Below, in pieces: positions 63,201 to 64,000 of a DNA stretch of 64,000 nt. Every line of letters begins with the position of its first letter. The first letter of the stretch is position 1. The position numbers and the translations under genes are program-made. Under the pieces are notes generated by a model that saw only the letters and a program-made list of their open reading frames with translations, searched no databases and was not told the DNA's origin. The stretch spans positions 282,270-346,269 of the forward strand of contig NZ_JAHKNI010000011.1 of assembly GCF_018860155.1 (NCBI RefSeq). Reading direction: 5' to 3'. This DNA comes from Nocardia albiluteola. GTDB lineage: Bacteria; Actinomycetota; Actinomycetes; Mycobacteriales; Mycobacteriaceae.

Positions 63201-64000
63201 GCGAACATCTACGGCGGCACCCTCCCTGACGGGACCCCCGTCGACCCTCTTGCCGCCGACAAGAAGGGCTACGCCACCCACGTCGTCGTCGAGGCGGGTG
63301 ACGTTGTCCGAGACACGCCGGAAACGCCGTTCGCAACGCGCGAATCGATGCACCCGATCGAAGACCTCTTCAACGGCATCCTCTCCAGCGCCCGGGGCAT
63401 CACGATCGACCTGTGGGGCAACATCAGCACCGATCAGACTTTCCAAACGCCGCAGCTCGATGGCGTCAACCCGATTCTCGGCGACCCCGCCTATCGGGAT
63501 CCGAAGGTCGGTAGCGCCACAAAGGTCGCCATGTACCGCGCCGCATACGACCGAGCCCGCGCGTTGGCGCTGCAGCGGGGGACGGATGGGCAGCTCGACG
63601 CGGAGGCGCTCCGGCGACTCGACGAGCAGGCCCATGCGGCAACCATGATGAATCTCGCCTGGGTGAACCGAGAGTACGAGAAATGCTCTCCGGCGCAGCT
63701 CACGGTGCTGAATTCGTTTGCGCAGCACACGGATCGCAAGTCCATCGACCGGATTCACAAGCTGTTCGCCGCCCACGGCGCGCCCATTGATGCCGTAGAG
63801 GTCCCGGACTGGCAGCGCCCGGTGTGGGTACGTTTCGACCAGCTGGGCACGGACGACGCGAAATCCAAGTTCGCCGATTATCTGAAGGCGCAGCTCGGCA
63901 CCGTTGCGGCCGAGGGGGAACAGGATCGGGTCGCTCTGATCAACCGTGTCGTCGACGCCTTCGACCCGGAACAGGACCCTGAGACCGAACCGGCAGCCTC
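32328..64000 (+). CDS. Giant multidomain T7SS-type effector (over 10,550 aa, C-terminus outside window)
   Basis: The frame opens at ATG 32328, overlapping the WXG100 stop (ATGA). I read it codon by codon to 64000 with no stop. Approximate residue order: 1-310 CpnT-like WXG100-type N-terminus; 430-930 Pro/Thr linker; 938-1635 SecA-like motor; 2225-2440 papain-like 1; 3260-3400 Nudix-like; 3170-4150 four YPAGTR repeats; 4150-4340 papain-like 2; 4370-4620 HopA1-like; 4918-5235 PP2C; 5445-6840 duplicated module; 6843-6990 second-type Cys/His; 7736-8186 unclassified domain; 8478-8680 papain-like 3; 8755-9170 MFS-like; 9196-9365 second-type Cys/His; 9855-10060 papain-like 4; 10108 onward repeat of the unclassified domain. 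It is probably a secreted or surface polymorphic-toxin-like machine. Size and combination are extraordinary; an assembly collapse or join must be excluded. Confidence 0.85.
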   Translation, partial: MSLTLPSWVPPRLLDFVAGHFPEADEDKLGLLADGLDASALELGELAAALDALVPAVALAAAGAAVAGVIENITQSAKDARAQQQYATSLSGQVRSMLKNALYTKVVVLSTLATIVALETYSALTGPVGVAESIVEEEAALAAIDETAQKLVTDVVEQGIESETERSAIRLAIPKIIGKGTVIGVVQGGGGSLLGEAALVAAHDQNSIDWATVGGAAVAGAAGGAAGAAVGVIGASRAKGVIGKFVVGGLGGAAGAVAGYAADLPLSHGKFSLSDMESAIGSGIVGGLFGSASHALRNEPSPMPSLDSLGNPENPTADPEQVVVPPGSAETMLSAIAAMPANPSVVVYFTPDDPGFVHSTADAVQQMLQSNGWTNPEQLAAIPELIRQAGLNAVPHTHTPAPATEPTGTGQSTTSNAQPTPGTGQPPAGSGPTTGAGQSTTGSGQPTTGANQPTTGSSQPTTGANQPTPSSSQPTTSSQPTKASGQSATDQSATGSGQPSADSTGSNPQKPGTTAEQAPRVRLTLRMSVTQTDRTLQVSIDTEHPQPAAGTPAGPGDVTPLLAHATGSTIEPGHVWAEFHEQGTILNPPRPSDQPAAGAIGRHTPAPAADNARSTGSTRGPDTTPPANTYTGTGRPTPAAETGEGEPTAENSTVTTTPNTAETSANPAAGSPTAPDTLPPRTSLDESPTGTNKPGTPDVDAPEDSSTAHPGDLATAAPDGPPPVVASEPPADTASEEPPAPHGATLETAPSGAGTIPEELTADRTGAGSDQSTSAAAKSNTSTTRMTAEEAEPGVGPRQLGTGGSGDQAPQAPPPVREPGHPADPTTFTSEVDRGLPVSRNGSRPRVTAPEATDHPPEPVSQHPADGEQPPDRPSATADSTGESPESGDTHPGDGADASGQGAQPAADHGGEPGDGAHPADGEGPQAHSTTDEPKSTMSPELRKRAEDQVAHHEALNSDQIPEELRIGNVGEDVLRHMIMHGTEEDSTAALIELIRRSENKTLRWTQVAGYLAMKEALDTGSTNAISAHDSREAERLDRLELEKLDPFAREGKINMDAAEGKSLTFAALMIKAVHERGAAHLLLSQKYLAGRAAVQLVDITEKLGVDIKRIDPDHPNTITSGRPTIFVGTLQDRAFAYLKGNAVPGRFAAIDEIDHVLFYANPTFIISNGAGRLADPAIKAEVEKWHTALAENLSAKEKRADQLLTAARIRHTQDMAAAEKLTGRQRHELRRDAELTWQYARAAAAEMIAAIPRDENYLTQADFGFGGHDGADTAALRAKIQRLTGEPVSDEQLHRLRNAALARWEYHESAQYEIHDGQVVIIDQSNHETMTDPEGETADGPGEKPAGGSRWNDGLAQAIEAKHNLDIRHDTDTSTSITAREMMGQEHYDAWCGASGTAEGHFENVAKIDRFAPSRLIHGQDDVHESEIEKLKAIASDIDLLTNESGRPILVLCHRNDLVAPLSALTETEHITVDAKWCLQQGPRLQEALQEIADNAGKLGEGTGPKVVIMNLQGSRGWDQEINDAAENLGGLHVMATGHSTLSRAIDIQLENRAARGGKRGSVQYYLTPQDLASAASNHPEVKASIIRFESAAAAHRAAPTEETRTALTQAEDELRAHVLPMQQAALLRAQQQMALRNAAVGALAGAGQAAPPQIDVSQLSPALKHWTPSTNTTLPSWHATMTTAAAPATSSWHPDTRTTVVDTATHLARFLHGGNISHTPVVNTPVVNTAPATSTGPTAISSADQSNSPQTFARQTHSPANPTQPLFAPTSSSPDPTATQHIPATPRNSPTQASAGPPVHNLPDHGVHNLQITLGDPDGESATFEVRTTDDTDPELHLHISATIDAPPGEHADPIADARHSDRGTALAALVDELTEKQRWAANAAALLGGAFVRTIGSGPIRVTIDLRRDRTGRRTLTAHLSTHDHKDPIVLEFASDGVTGNTSEPPGPSSTQPTRPERRPPGTSDGSARTREAPETPGGPRARVITGRPARRVRDGSGNPGWGPPDPGGAWPTRLVSPAPQQTSPTRRPVSPFRQQPTSPTPAPGRAVPHGRRGIRPEPRRSAAAGPANTAALDNYPADAGTEEHAGDQHRGNGTGQNTPVFGTASAPLALKIITPETGSAKPGTSAAASTTARNTSKLQPGNGTRLPLPTTTPDSADKLAGDQYPSDGTGQHTTAPESAIAQTELNQVELDSVQQDSVGQQPVSTHAPTSGNAADGAFTPRTAVNSCLINAANRLNADQGRQVMAVPEYDPEGILAGALPHLLGSNMTGIPGHDSRARHTHVLRTIVDAARQAREAASDSSEAAPRVSAVVVDDRIALFDRRRRAGDPENPERPILEAGGHAGATLVTDPDDVQVPSGHIRVYRRIGAHASEINYLHKNHDGTHALTVDGKPFTFNPGTGDLTTPDGLVTTLLALTDGAPEATITTQAAAWCNGERRDIGDPDLELLDADTPIGMTDPTPWIAPSRPTYETHTPGSTGSPPAIRTTRLGITSSGVTLPDGTPFTTPAAGFLVALGVHPGDYRTALNPRDEAQLPASFTGPAGGPAALARMVTDDEGNLVSVTPVPMSAGGDGEIPAPQPTGTTESTRTQHLRAVATLCYDLSRAGMDPGRVVDDQHDRVGRNPADAPTIAEVIADRGAGAEAMLSRHGDHYWVDVLAVEEDHAGELAIRLRFNPVRGEPGEATLILSGDQARLTDADFGPDPLRTAAVIGEFDRKVLRPWVSRSSRGAVSGGRQRRAPSWTDSWASRLEVGTDGSLRYPGEPGYREGDPYVPAGNRETLVVNTANGDILAPLEGLELADDDRRRSALTDGTLIAIRCDFARSGALRSITVLNVNGGAIGDPQRRAEQSGKVRHYLTRRGLDVTGIRFEDDEEHGGPPDAATPSDDAREIALRNEFTRRGDGFDIEVGYIGSTAGHDRIEVTLHSTADDTTRPGLASILLDTSDGVTTFRVTIIDPGSDPAATADALGELHRRLIETRHRGRLLTNERQLAQERVDHLRETVRRAAHSAGLGLGVPTPDDVARAYSADSTERTALLEALDALGRATTALDTLDALAGKLAAATRARARDGSPTEEGHADADWRHGDASANAAATLIARLRVASTDPVLLPDPAAAVSHPFDPALAAVHMLRDLYATDVLSGEDVRAELTSTIAEFGRPLPDHDHLVALLMAKGPGAALLLWNEGGDPGLLVNERGRILSVGPESDSAQRARPRRYPRAMRGVFLDTTGNPYVPAGLDHIIQSHNVLHPFRRSGELGRFAPADAPATAQLVIRSVGPDGESRYLLVESGNGEQETGWRPTGGIRRTHETPAQALARIAGRELSLSEEDLAGLTLAGSYVTEGPDGAPVTLMMADAPTEFAPSPGTAWLSGDELTATPGHIEEPVRGQVAPSLLDHLPVLLALSTPLETLRAYAALPAVLEGLGLRYDEVLVEVQRRAGTHAELQGIPLAALVAAYTYLILSRDELWRNSTASGTLVAAASGAAVPQLGTAPSKAMLARIASVTAPPIGWRTELFAARSLLAAQFDHLGALLPPHGTTSLDALRALDENPALVRHAVQHLLIGSVRGSIGRTAQALHADVLRYERSVAETGPVALGSALPSATTEHDQQAAANIAEHRAHLWTMLARTGLDIDPATPIDRWAAIWLMLADHLQNSFTRNNFGYGADPRAATLAGRGALAQRFTGRPALLAALERLSPHDALLVLIPGDSPRVVIRRDRGTGQGDHSRSLFLEFAPGSDRPRPLRGDYPPGTRLLRLDFQGRAAALHGIEPPFDSLGWVPDLVEIQQAADAHLQALRSNTRALPEHIAAADALKSRIDDSATDLMELWLRHRYAAGLASELDADRDSSRRDADVHGMIEGNLHQIRQQIATTRNLLQADVARLRGRPIDPSEPSHIDPWAAIARMLVNIKRSRFPDDPEDDILPSSEDEFLAGRRRFVHLYDGPDQLSSDLAQLPNRSTVVVIGNGVPTHVLVAVDGAFGRRIVELGRENSDLDADLNYPAGTRLMFLDDHLNPVLPATAPHERPRTTVRPGSEPTDYPSPTYHQAATNLSFELIRLGANLGHAEFVLELAGDNDLGARLIDLPVGSTAMIMADGHPSHLLQHVIDESGHAVRRLTSNGELVPADDTDYPAGTRVLFLDDEKNPVVPGVNVCMQTATRWVNAAAGRQVTKPPAYNPADLGGTLAADLSSILNDGQGDKQVEGIASTDDLSAHANLIGKALAAGPGSTVLVIDQRTHNKRVPGDPGIVIGAHAYALTYVRDNNDGTHTFAIDGQTVLYRAPTGDAPHTDILETLDGRRRTLAVLTGGTPETTAATWAIAWHNGEHLPGFGDHTDTHGTPLPLPAPDLRIGAGTPENHQPLDPSAQSFTVFQRSVWDARADIQSEADVYRMIRAAPDANAATDPQSYTDEILQQVRQLPPERPPAKVRAEALGQHDISPASVDSISRLADIVQNFQFYRGSRTAPARFRVIVNVQPDDAPALMAALLHEVLYEPERFPGVPTAKVAGAFENVADRIVIYVEDLADGERVGAWLQDYCTGRSVTFAKSLPAGSYPLAVPGVSIGAEDPGGRNSFSGIRSAAVFLALRCTLDAAGDFDMFRAETHRALRELGVDPDHPWLLANDPDPTRIPAIRATDSGMSVAELLARVDIEQFRAVQGTIAAEYQDAQRAKEAASKTKDTRSQRDRERLDRLASRDKYLGQLAAIVTAGNPVELTQQAELEFLVGHYQAVAAVLGAQNGAGPALEAFTARAEQLRERYEQLWAQPSETGPAATQPAYSKAAEVAATLADLTAGAPVSLEQMAGAAAPSTEQVRRVVARVSLRADPRNLNHPDLIQARTARSIRELLTELLQALENPATPVVAQHRFELLVELLHSADQWLEPYGPATTYDTRGRVDVVATVADYLAAEAVLRTFDDEPEPAPHRAEQLDHRGTPAIAGLSNIGRRQLHGHPNEDAFAIATAEIDGETVQFIAISDGMSSSDRGDHAARVATERAIATMLEAAQAHRPENPFDATMSIEQATADAHDAVADLAKTPRYARSEDPPTGTFASAIMRPSKEANGHTTVTIVSVGDTRFYWFPLDGGEPICLTTDDTPAGEAVAAGMSEVDALNPAKLREAGLQHTNPHGLHYWLGEEEGNRKPIRAETFDLAGAGVLLGCTDGLWNAPFNAKAKATRNVQAMDAETAEDLALTGISAEDLARIFLREWARDPGNLLNAITGLTGYAWQKDGTDNITVVGAIPVRRQPPTPGDGSSAGDPAQPGGSGSATPWAPSPPTGSPWSATPGAPPASVQGDNSSPWSPESAPRGGRSGTSRGAPGIHHRVLGEDAVPFDTADPNRSATPANYGKNPSIVYAVSPNFPAAWALGSPARARGTAPGGSAPETPRPAALRTLGQTTGGSGTPSDGSARPTSESVSSAPAPELPARTPPASSGGSGPGNPWRPGTPQPGEDPEELARQRDNLAASAGIDPTEISESTEDVESARAAWHAAIEAAHRQVTDELAGWAAALGVASGELAHTEIRDTPYRQLLTFLRDDLLRREAALRQLPGLVDACRFAPRRTRAARMELLGEFRQYERRQAIQQNWRALADILGCTVVDLADAAILQTGLPGLERFEQLRQAILSSFNALYPVDDGTAQLLAGRLDLPEERFDTENDLLARELDELRHRIGRPLLEAATSPLLFPVEPGPWATPSNGASRVLADLQGRIESSRTDIRQWSSEIFGETPPSNLSGAQLADWATNLILTRGLDSVETARANRIVLEAGRLAQLTGLLPRLRAAAGMLAALRWFGEKGMRTLANGVAFDPETGGIVVAAPQWQQHPILTAAASRIVAQAHTAGTGITFRTVDTGADGNSTITGSESAPTLQDRLPAVEGAAEIGRIAEWMNGRGDGRTFHQRIDAAMRSGVVAWSDAQEYSEEDGTAIYRVRWIEFGNGDTLPLKTYARGEYAKAARAVAALASAMGAGVLMELRPPTQLPQELGELWSYFVEPTALLPLAGPLAPSREALPHLVMNAVTRPHGSDLRMSYDGQLIGTNYPLALRPGYAAGEGHELFLRPLSHLSDHGNVEFEYLSHGVAKEAIEELYEAAEQARTRFRGLGLEDRFDEIRYHLRRILWQGQERETSESGGAAMPALGPPAPGSPSSPSDREADNDGLETSKDPTAQPDTSQDWRAVLARTWSEVQLYAVVAGIDPDELADDVIDGTQWQQEITRARRTIAYHRGLWIAASKAATIRPESPPLLRGLPDDLDRREFALTQLPELLKRLRDALAATTPAAPKIWLPMSSGLVHHLTLTRQRHYVQRLWAQLADEMGCNIIELATAKFPPIPAATAHAKRRDKILSLSNLTENLVEFPDDVIEEMAESSAATAQPDTSLLPHEPATAGRLPGTVRYRLAEMQRNLGEFLWNFADWARELIQSESACGPADLTGLDVVLGDESYPTVEMAQRIHDWARGQARTDGAPATERDRGRTALFTRIATTALRLRQRCEDGELARSAAAILAARGALTEHGAYPLSSFLGIDLRRGTFVLAAPTPDLPGLFTPGRPVVDQDTRFMVEQAREAGIRITYLRVEVDREGRYTTGAPVDLSSTTIESDALLLDLMETLRRPRHTGSFAERVEAAAASGVKHSIEISRLPARRRKARFRSSVPDEPFLAVSYKVTYNNGDTLGRTVYPGRDQGDNVEEATAVFWALGAQVRRIYRPPGTNDVYNEWLSTSQYNGQDLPLLVDRLLPLAVGHELIRLLGSTLEVDRLGNLIVSGYAESFGPEGVGEYPWPRPFDAPAADGPAARLARYGLTRQHIAVYLRALEATRPVFEGNGHGERLSGIQRLLAGFAVSPYDKHHPEDYFGTVDLNAGPCVPHTIATARSVGIPVAAPVDNPALQPYQQIEHMLRGEFARTDIDELAARIADDENPTDTAFVVVRQHGRQHILGISKLPIRKGEENPDDPYDGVYVFDPLVHGPVPYSEWKAKQPYKFIEKTWAITYAYNENQQLEAQTQPEGADLTDKPRGRITGPPGSVIDAPATDVLPETADTTTGSPWSSDQTTSARAQSKVPWKGAADRLAAKKISKAARPASGGDSGTPWNQPTPLPDPAPSTPSKTTPGTETASALDSSEPETPGHTPWSSHDALPQPKTADAHEGGPDPDHSSAEQATDGSDAPTAARNTPGTGAPDGQGGASADSSDDGSGGPGTPPGDDAGADPERPRRLVIVVDDDLTGEQASRQVEAFLRQWPDPTQRIHVATIVSSVVDTAPAGTRTGIEIAVEIVGTRAIRLEIVGHAGIAAQDNTLTSVRYFDAGVSPGPYRFSDEQPPAMAEQRTPAVEVGAEAARVSERLHRAAEARPWAGLTDDVINRATTAFAELYSAALAAEASRTPTYWILLDPDQTRVEINVASDSPAAFPQPGPEAVDPESGDRYGVQSQPNGGIIAWSHITLATGSAAADDGPASIDDDPAAELGTLLAHEDWLDANRIREIVAVIGEEIEQREGMVDLVARIVTNAVGDRTVRVQITDTVTGRSRSATVHYFDEIPRDIGAPEDDPEQFTEAALLDFFSGSSLERIAPERAALERQMYADGWPEDIVESACQSFAAVYPGAFLTSEAGRHPVTYRIRTENVHAEGNDGAVGRELRIMFHDPGTQRYQTARVVSHEVLLADFAPVDHGEGEPGVQADGPLIEAHIDAPDSSSGGADSASAPPTSTVTVPQADTTPFTMDDGESRAPTDPHALPSMPLTGPPAAVPSDSVAAALRQQTLEDVYDQFGISHPIEQAKIGLGYDVAEDFSAILLKVAIEMLEDCKKLVEEEPGTVIACLARDGYMYATLWYALDPEFCKKHVIVVPVSRRLAADGVTDAKGKVDRFVDPSAFAYKRPKTPGPEVHGAWAMLNAKLDSCGFPPDSLGRTVALVDIGQHGSLHNMFAAMRPNTTFKSLFFSANIYGGTLPDGTPVDPLAADKKGYATHVVVEAGDVVRDTPETPFATRESMHPIEDLFNGILSSARGITIDLWGNISTDQTFQTPQLDGVNPILGDPAYRDPKVGSATKVAMYRAAYDRARALALQRGTDGQLDAEALRRLDEQAHAATMMNLAWVNREYEKCSPAQLTVLNSFAQHTDRKSIDRIHKLFAAHGAPIDAVEVPDWQRPVWVRFDQLGTDDAKSKFADYLKAQLGTVAAEGEQDRVALINRVVDAFDPEQDPETEPAASAPQHDSASTTPETPQNTAEPTEPTVDWTDSIRAELKQPYAENLRRLFGDGEATAQRFADLVRLAQRHAPPPKWSDGPDPNAAITFPATDTAPEHKPTGSTLDELALFLAAAPLLDSQIMGVTGMPWLGPNFAMARDLLSQEHSQDLRLELGLDDRHLLAFLSATLPGLFETIWQQADRARKLLESDAAAHGRPNDSAHQALRQAEINYLKVLSRPLIPRGGILKHLADLAAAQQRLVDARAAVKNFGPASEAVPASQDPRHAGTTPRAVDPAADDGSRDNGPRNVLHPSSTGRPINHCAFVAARDLAAAQGSVVNGVLIDLSGNPISLDRVDGVSWAELRNNLHDDTVIPGQFHGSEGLTGHAELVLTLIDQARRAPEATFSALVLEQRRTPDEHNVGGHAYTLTYLRETEVGEHEFRFGDQTVTYVGIQDGEAQFRTSSGERKSLAQLAGSTRGETDAVWAVLYRRDPGAVRGQIVHGLGDQTTPPPDELRLGAAPCGKPKKPRTPDSGEQKPSAQPAETSPSRAGDDRNSEQPETHNTDSPEESVETSTPESAEPSQQESKPEVSPSQLLRVNRPFRYLMVPSALNAFGSATAIAAGPVAVQYLTGSPMDSAWVTSALMAPKSVVPFLAAGAAKRDPVKTMRNSLIAGLAATSAAGIEVLLKGPDLVEVLTSTTLAGGIAGEYYRASKTNIALSLISLEQRTAMNSLDAVDGYAASVGGKAAGVSLALLAAASPFFVDAATFGGALVLMPLFSNYVPTPDSNEQPGIRTFISDIRKGTQVVWRDPFLRGYTGIIALANTGFAMLNHRNISLVEHIGSPWISGAILSVSAAGAVAGGLTVRKWGAGIDAPTMFPYTLAAFAVAAGLQGGTTDPGVAGFAAAAIGFAGVAMNVKLSNYLQSVLPDKMMFNHTSAAMGLAGLVGSAVGPLLDGAELSAHGITQAGLAGAGAVVAASVLPPLLRLGRGLTAKLGRALLALRWRLTKSLPSPDPENLAILDQPESDEPAPEVPTREVVENCARFITRMHWALGDDHTPQPDTADPRWNAEDNWEITEETLRAQLRPMRTKGTDPVAKAVKTILDKTNDIDRAAVVVDGHIHYVVGVGDEIFVFDTLIEDTDNDALAQGTDSDAPTIHVRNYAGDEAGKNAWTPSYTDYKKAFVAYFTNRGGVVEPARLQLPEFLHRRHPEQLRGRPPGHGAARTPASDGSSAQPWSVRGPIDPRTARPTTTSASAPAAEPTVNGGTIATVVPATVHTAEVRGAGRLPRHNTALCVDRALHAAGLSDQSIDIEPDGRPRWPDGVVGSTVETGTYSAAIVVDAGQARSVGIDVKNNSATAPLFSAIESTINAYEPLIGRRLHPAEIDIAFLPESGSFEAHVRTDDPTALDGLPTIVRGRFTIEDALVVTAMIIPQDNAAPGTTTHDAPAPQSQPRPQPELPPRPEPQPEPEPQPQPEPEPAPHPHPEPEPQPQPQPQPQPQPQPQPQPQPRDDTHAPPQAVDQPDRTTGATDHTPAPTKSEPDEQQRTHTESPRPRTGSDRTPPTPTAEPARREQLSHRSPAHARKQRDIPADFQERRKQYGREMLGHILTMLGVQPRTPIPERVLQRAQALNNAVFLRAESSGWAVPQGLNPAGWLRHMARQEFERQQSARALIDNALKSQESPESSSTATAQPINHCVPIAVGHLNAHQGTVATPITTDTHRLGGWSWNEMAPSFPHAQPDLIHPGTHPDDHTSLTAHAVLIQGLIAHVEQHPDATITALLLEERHTTTPDPHNIGGHAYTLTHLGTDDHGRHQFDLNGHTITYHGTNTHGQEQFTTETSKNLQTLPQLTGSTHNETGRLWTLTYHRTPDMPVGQPFHLTGATPHTPPNTIRFGADHHPDGHDPGDDHSAHGPPTPPGAEPDVMASPRPVPTGRTPWTKSARPALRQQTLEDVYDQFGISHPIEQAKIGLGYDVAEDFSAILLKVAIEMLEDCKKLVEEEPGTVIACLARDGYMYATLWYALDPEFCKKHVIVVPVSRRLAADGVTDAKGKVDRFVDPSAFAYKRPKTPGPEVHGAWAMLNAKLDSCGFPPDSLGRTVALVDIGQHGSLHNMFAAMRPNTTFKSLFFSANIYGGTLPDGTPVDPLAADKKGYATHVVVEAGDVVRDTPETPFATRESMHPIEDLFNGILSSARGITIDLWGNISTDQTFQTPQLDGVNPILGDPAYRDPKVGSATKVAMYRAAYDRARALALQRGTDGQLDAEALRRLDEQAHAATMMNLAWVNREYEKCSPAQLTVLNSFAQHTDRKSIDRIHKLFAAHGAPIDAVEVPDWQRPVWVRFDQLGTDDAKSKFADYLKAQLGTVAAEGEQDRVALINRVVDAFDPEQDPETEPAA
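33621..33746 (+). repeat. Three 42-bp tandem units in the first linker
   Basis: Units start at 33621, 33663 and 33705, each encoding about PTTGANQPTTGSSQ, with a partial fourth. They lie in a long Pro/Thr/Ser/Gly linker (33520-35130) between the export domain and the SecA-like motor. They vary slightly between copies, so they are old but still repeat-like. Confidence 0.8.
35140..37230 (+). other. SecA-like DEAD-type ATPase motor domain inside the giant protein
   Basis: About 700 residues align by eye with SecA: Walker A MDAAEGKSLTFAALM (GKS at residues 1061-1063) against the SecA T-G-E-G-K-T; Walker B FAAIDEIDHVLF (D1152-E1153) against VDEVD; YEIHDGQVVIIDQ with RWNDGLAQAIEAKHNLDIRH against the RWSDGLHQAIEAKE block; GLHVMATGHSTLSRAIDIQL followed by an R-x-x-R-G arginine-finger segment and YYLTPQDL against the SecA end (GGL..ITERHESRRID..L, FYLSLED). 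Catalytic Lys, DE and arginine positions are kept, so it may hydrolyse ATP. It is not a housekeeping SecA: it is embedded and shorter. Confidence 0.75.
39000..39640 (+). other. Papain-like module 1
   Basis: The Cys of NSCLINAANRL (residue 2231) plus a downstream block IGAHASEINYLHKNHDGTHA with His and the TVDG turn are homologous to the other three modules. A longer insert lies between them. The pattern suits papain-fold toxin/deamidase (Tox-PL-like) domains. Catalysis is inferred, not shown. Confidence 0.6.
41845..44775 (+). repeat. Four copies of a short YPAGTR/FLDD protein repeat
   Basis: Copies end at RRYPRAMRGVFLDTTGNPYV (about 41970-42030), DYPPGTRLLRLDFQG (43565-43610), NYPAGTRLMFLDDHLNPVLP (44322-44382) and DYPAGTRVLFLDDEKNPVVP (44709-44769). 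Each is preceded by a hydrophobic strand of the type AALLLWNEGGDPGLLV or STVVVIGNGVPTHVLVAV. The last two copies are best conserved. Copies are separated by helical sequence. Confidence 0.6.
42110..42520 (+). other. Nudix-like domain with degenerate Nudix box
   Basis: AQLVIRSVGPDGESRYLLVE then GWRPTGGIRRTHETPAQALA RIAGRE follows the G-x5-E-x7 layout of a Nudix box, but the REUxEE core reads RIAGRE, so metal-binding glutamates are partly missing. It likely kept the fold with reduced or no hydrolase activity. Confidence 0.45.
44775..45350 (+). other. Papain-like module 2
   Basis: Catalytic Cys candidate in NVCMQTATRWVNAAAGRQV (residue 4152), His in IGAHAYALTYVRDNNDGTHT and a following FAIDGQTV. 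Closest to module 1 in the WNGE-like tail (AIAWHNGEHLPGFGDHTD). Fold assignment is by pattern only. Confidence 0.62.
45430..46190 (+). other. HopA1-like domain (type III effector/class V lanthipeptide lyase-like)
   Basis: FRVIVNVQPDDAPALMAAL, KVAGAFENVADRIVIYVEDL and PLAVPGVSIGAEDPGGRNSF SGIR match my memory of the HopA1/LxmY family (strand RVYLNV, ADxxVxYV, and a late G-x-A-x-x-P ... SFG..R block). HopA1 is a plant-pathogen effector and LxmY a lanthionine-forming lyase; which chemistry, if any, is kept here is unknown. Confidence 0.5.
47080..48030 (+). other. PP2C-type Ser/Thr phosphatase domain
   Basis: Motifs in PP2C order: SNIGRRQLHGHPNEDAFAIA (metal Asp), FIAISDGMSSSDRGDHAARV (canonical DGxGG reads DGMSS), TVTIVSVGDTRFYWFPL, GVLLGCTDGLWN and GTDNITVVGAIPV. 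The metal-binding Asp residues of DG, DG and DN are present, so activity is plausible. It could reverse host or self kinase signals. Confidence 0.8.
48660..52850 (+). repeat. Diverged tandem duplication of a ~680-residue helical/beta module
   Basis: Copy 1 spans about 48660-50650 and copy 2 about 50810-52850. Matching points in order: WRALADILGCTVVDLADA / WAQLADEMGCNIIELATA; GVAFDPETGGIVVAAP / GIDLRRGTFVLAAP; AGTGITFRTVDTGADGN / AGIRITYLRVEVDREGR; RTFHQRIDAAMRSGVVAWSD / GSFAERVEAAAASGVKHSIE; EFGNGDTLPLKTYARG / TYNNGDTLGRTVYPGR. I recognise no family for the unit. Confidence 0.65.
52855..53290 (+). other. Second-type Cys/His module (a)
   Basis: GPCVPHTIATARSVGIPVAA (Cys 6849), then TAFVVVRQHGRQHILGISKL (His) and YVFDPLVHGPVPYSEWKAK (Asp). 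The C-H-D order and VFDP turn suggest a papain/glutaminase-like toxin fold distinct from modules 1-4 but shared with 59915-60420. Confidence 0.5.
55533..56884 (+). repeat. Long direct repeat, copy 1 (1,352 bp or more)
   Basis: This stretch matches 62649-64000 at every point I compared, with an offset of 7,116 bp (a multiple of three), in frame. It encodes an unclassified domain beginning LRQQTLEDVYDQFGISHPIE, with CLARDGYMYATLWYAL, VVPVSRRLAADG and VALVDIGQHGSLHNMF; the ARDG / SRR / DIG spacing recalls HAD-like domains of the COG5610 type, tentatively. The upstream flank differs immediately before 55533. Confidence 0.85.
57760..58370 (+). other. Papain-like module 3
   Basis: INHCAFVAARDLAAAQGSVV (Cys 8484) and NVGGHAYTLTYL (His) with EFRFGDQTVTYVG. 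It is closest to module 4 across its length, including LAQLAGSTRGET near the end. The Asp turn seen in module 2 is replaced by FGD. Confidence 0.62.
58590..59830 (+). other. MFS-type membrane transporter-like domain in the giant protein
   Basis: About 410 residues with ten or more hydrophobic spans: FRYLMVPSALNAFGSATAIA, SVVPFLAAGAAKRDP, SLIAGLAATSAAGIEVLL, GVSLALLAAASPFFVDAATF, GYTGIIALANTGFAMLNHRN, ILSVSAAGAVAGGLTVRKWG, FPYTLAAFAVAAGLQG and AGLVGSAVGPLLDG. The half-way loop and the YRASKTNIALSLISLEQRTA motif suit the MFS_3/EntS-type exporters (RASxxAxLP). Polar Pro-rich tails join it to soluble domains on both sides. Confidence 0.72.
59915..60420 (+). other. Second-type Cys/His module (b)
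   Basis: VENCARFITRMHWALGD (Cys 9204), AAVVVDGHIHYVVGVGDEIF (His) and VFDTLIEDTD (Asp), ending SYTDYKKAFVAYFTNRGG. The order and the VVV..H....G...VFD spacing match 52855-53290, so both belong to one papain/glutaminase-like subtype. It follows directly on the membrane domain. Confidence 0.5.
61281..61340 (+). repeat. (CAGCCG)10 hexanucleotide repeat, (Gln-Pro)10
   Basis: Ten perfect CAGCCG units in frame, preceded by degenerate PEPQPEP-type codons from 61140. Perfect short repeats of this kind are prone to length change by slippage; six-base units keep the frame. Confidence 0.9.
61890..62500 (+). other. Papain-like module 4
   Basis: INHCVPIAVGHLNAHQGTVA (Cys 9860) and NIGGHAYTLTHLGTDDHGRH (His), then QFDLNGHTITYHG and LPQLTGSTHNETGRLWTLTY. 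It is the clearest member of the four related modules. It is followed by a linker with RTPWTKSA and the second copy of the long repeat. Confidence 0.65.
62649..64000 (+). repeat. Long direct repeat, copy 2 (runs off the window)
   Basis: Matches 55533-56884 with offset 7,116 bp, in frame; the repeat may extend beyond 64000. The flank before 62649 (PVPTGRTPWTKSARPA) differs from copy 1, so the boundary is sharp at the base before TTGCGACAGCAG. Confidence 0.85.

Noticed and set aside
62649..64000. Insertion sequence as explanation for the long repeat
   Set aside because: No transposase, terminal inverted repeats or target duplications are visible and the repeat is in frame inside one coding sequence.
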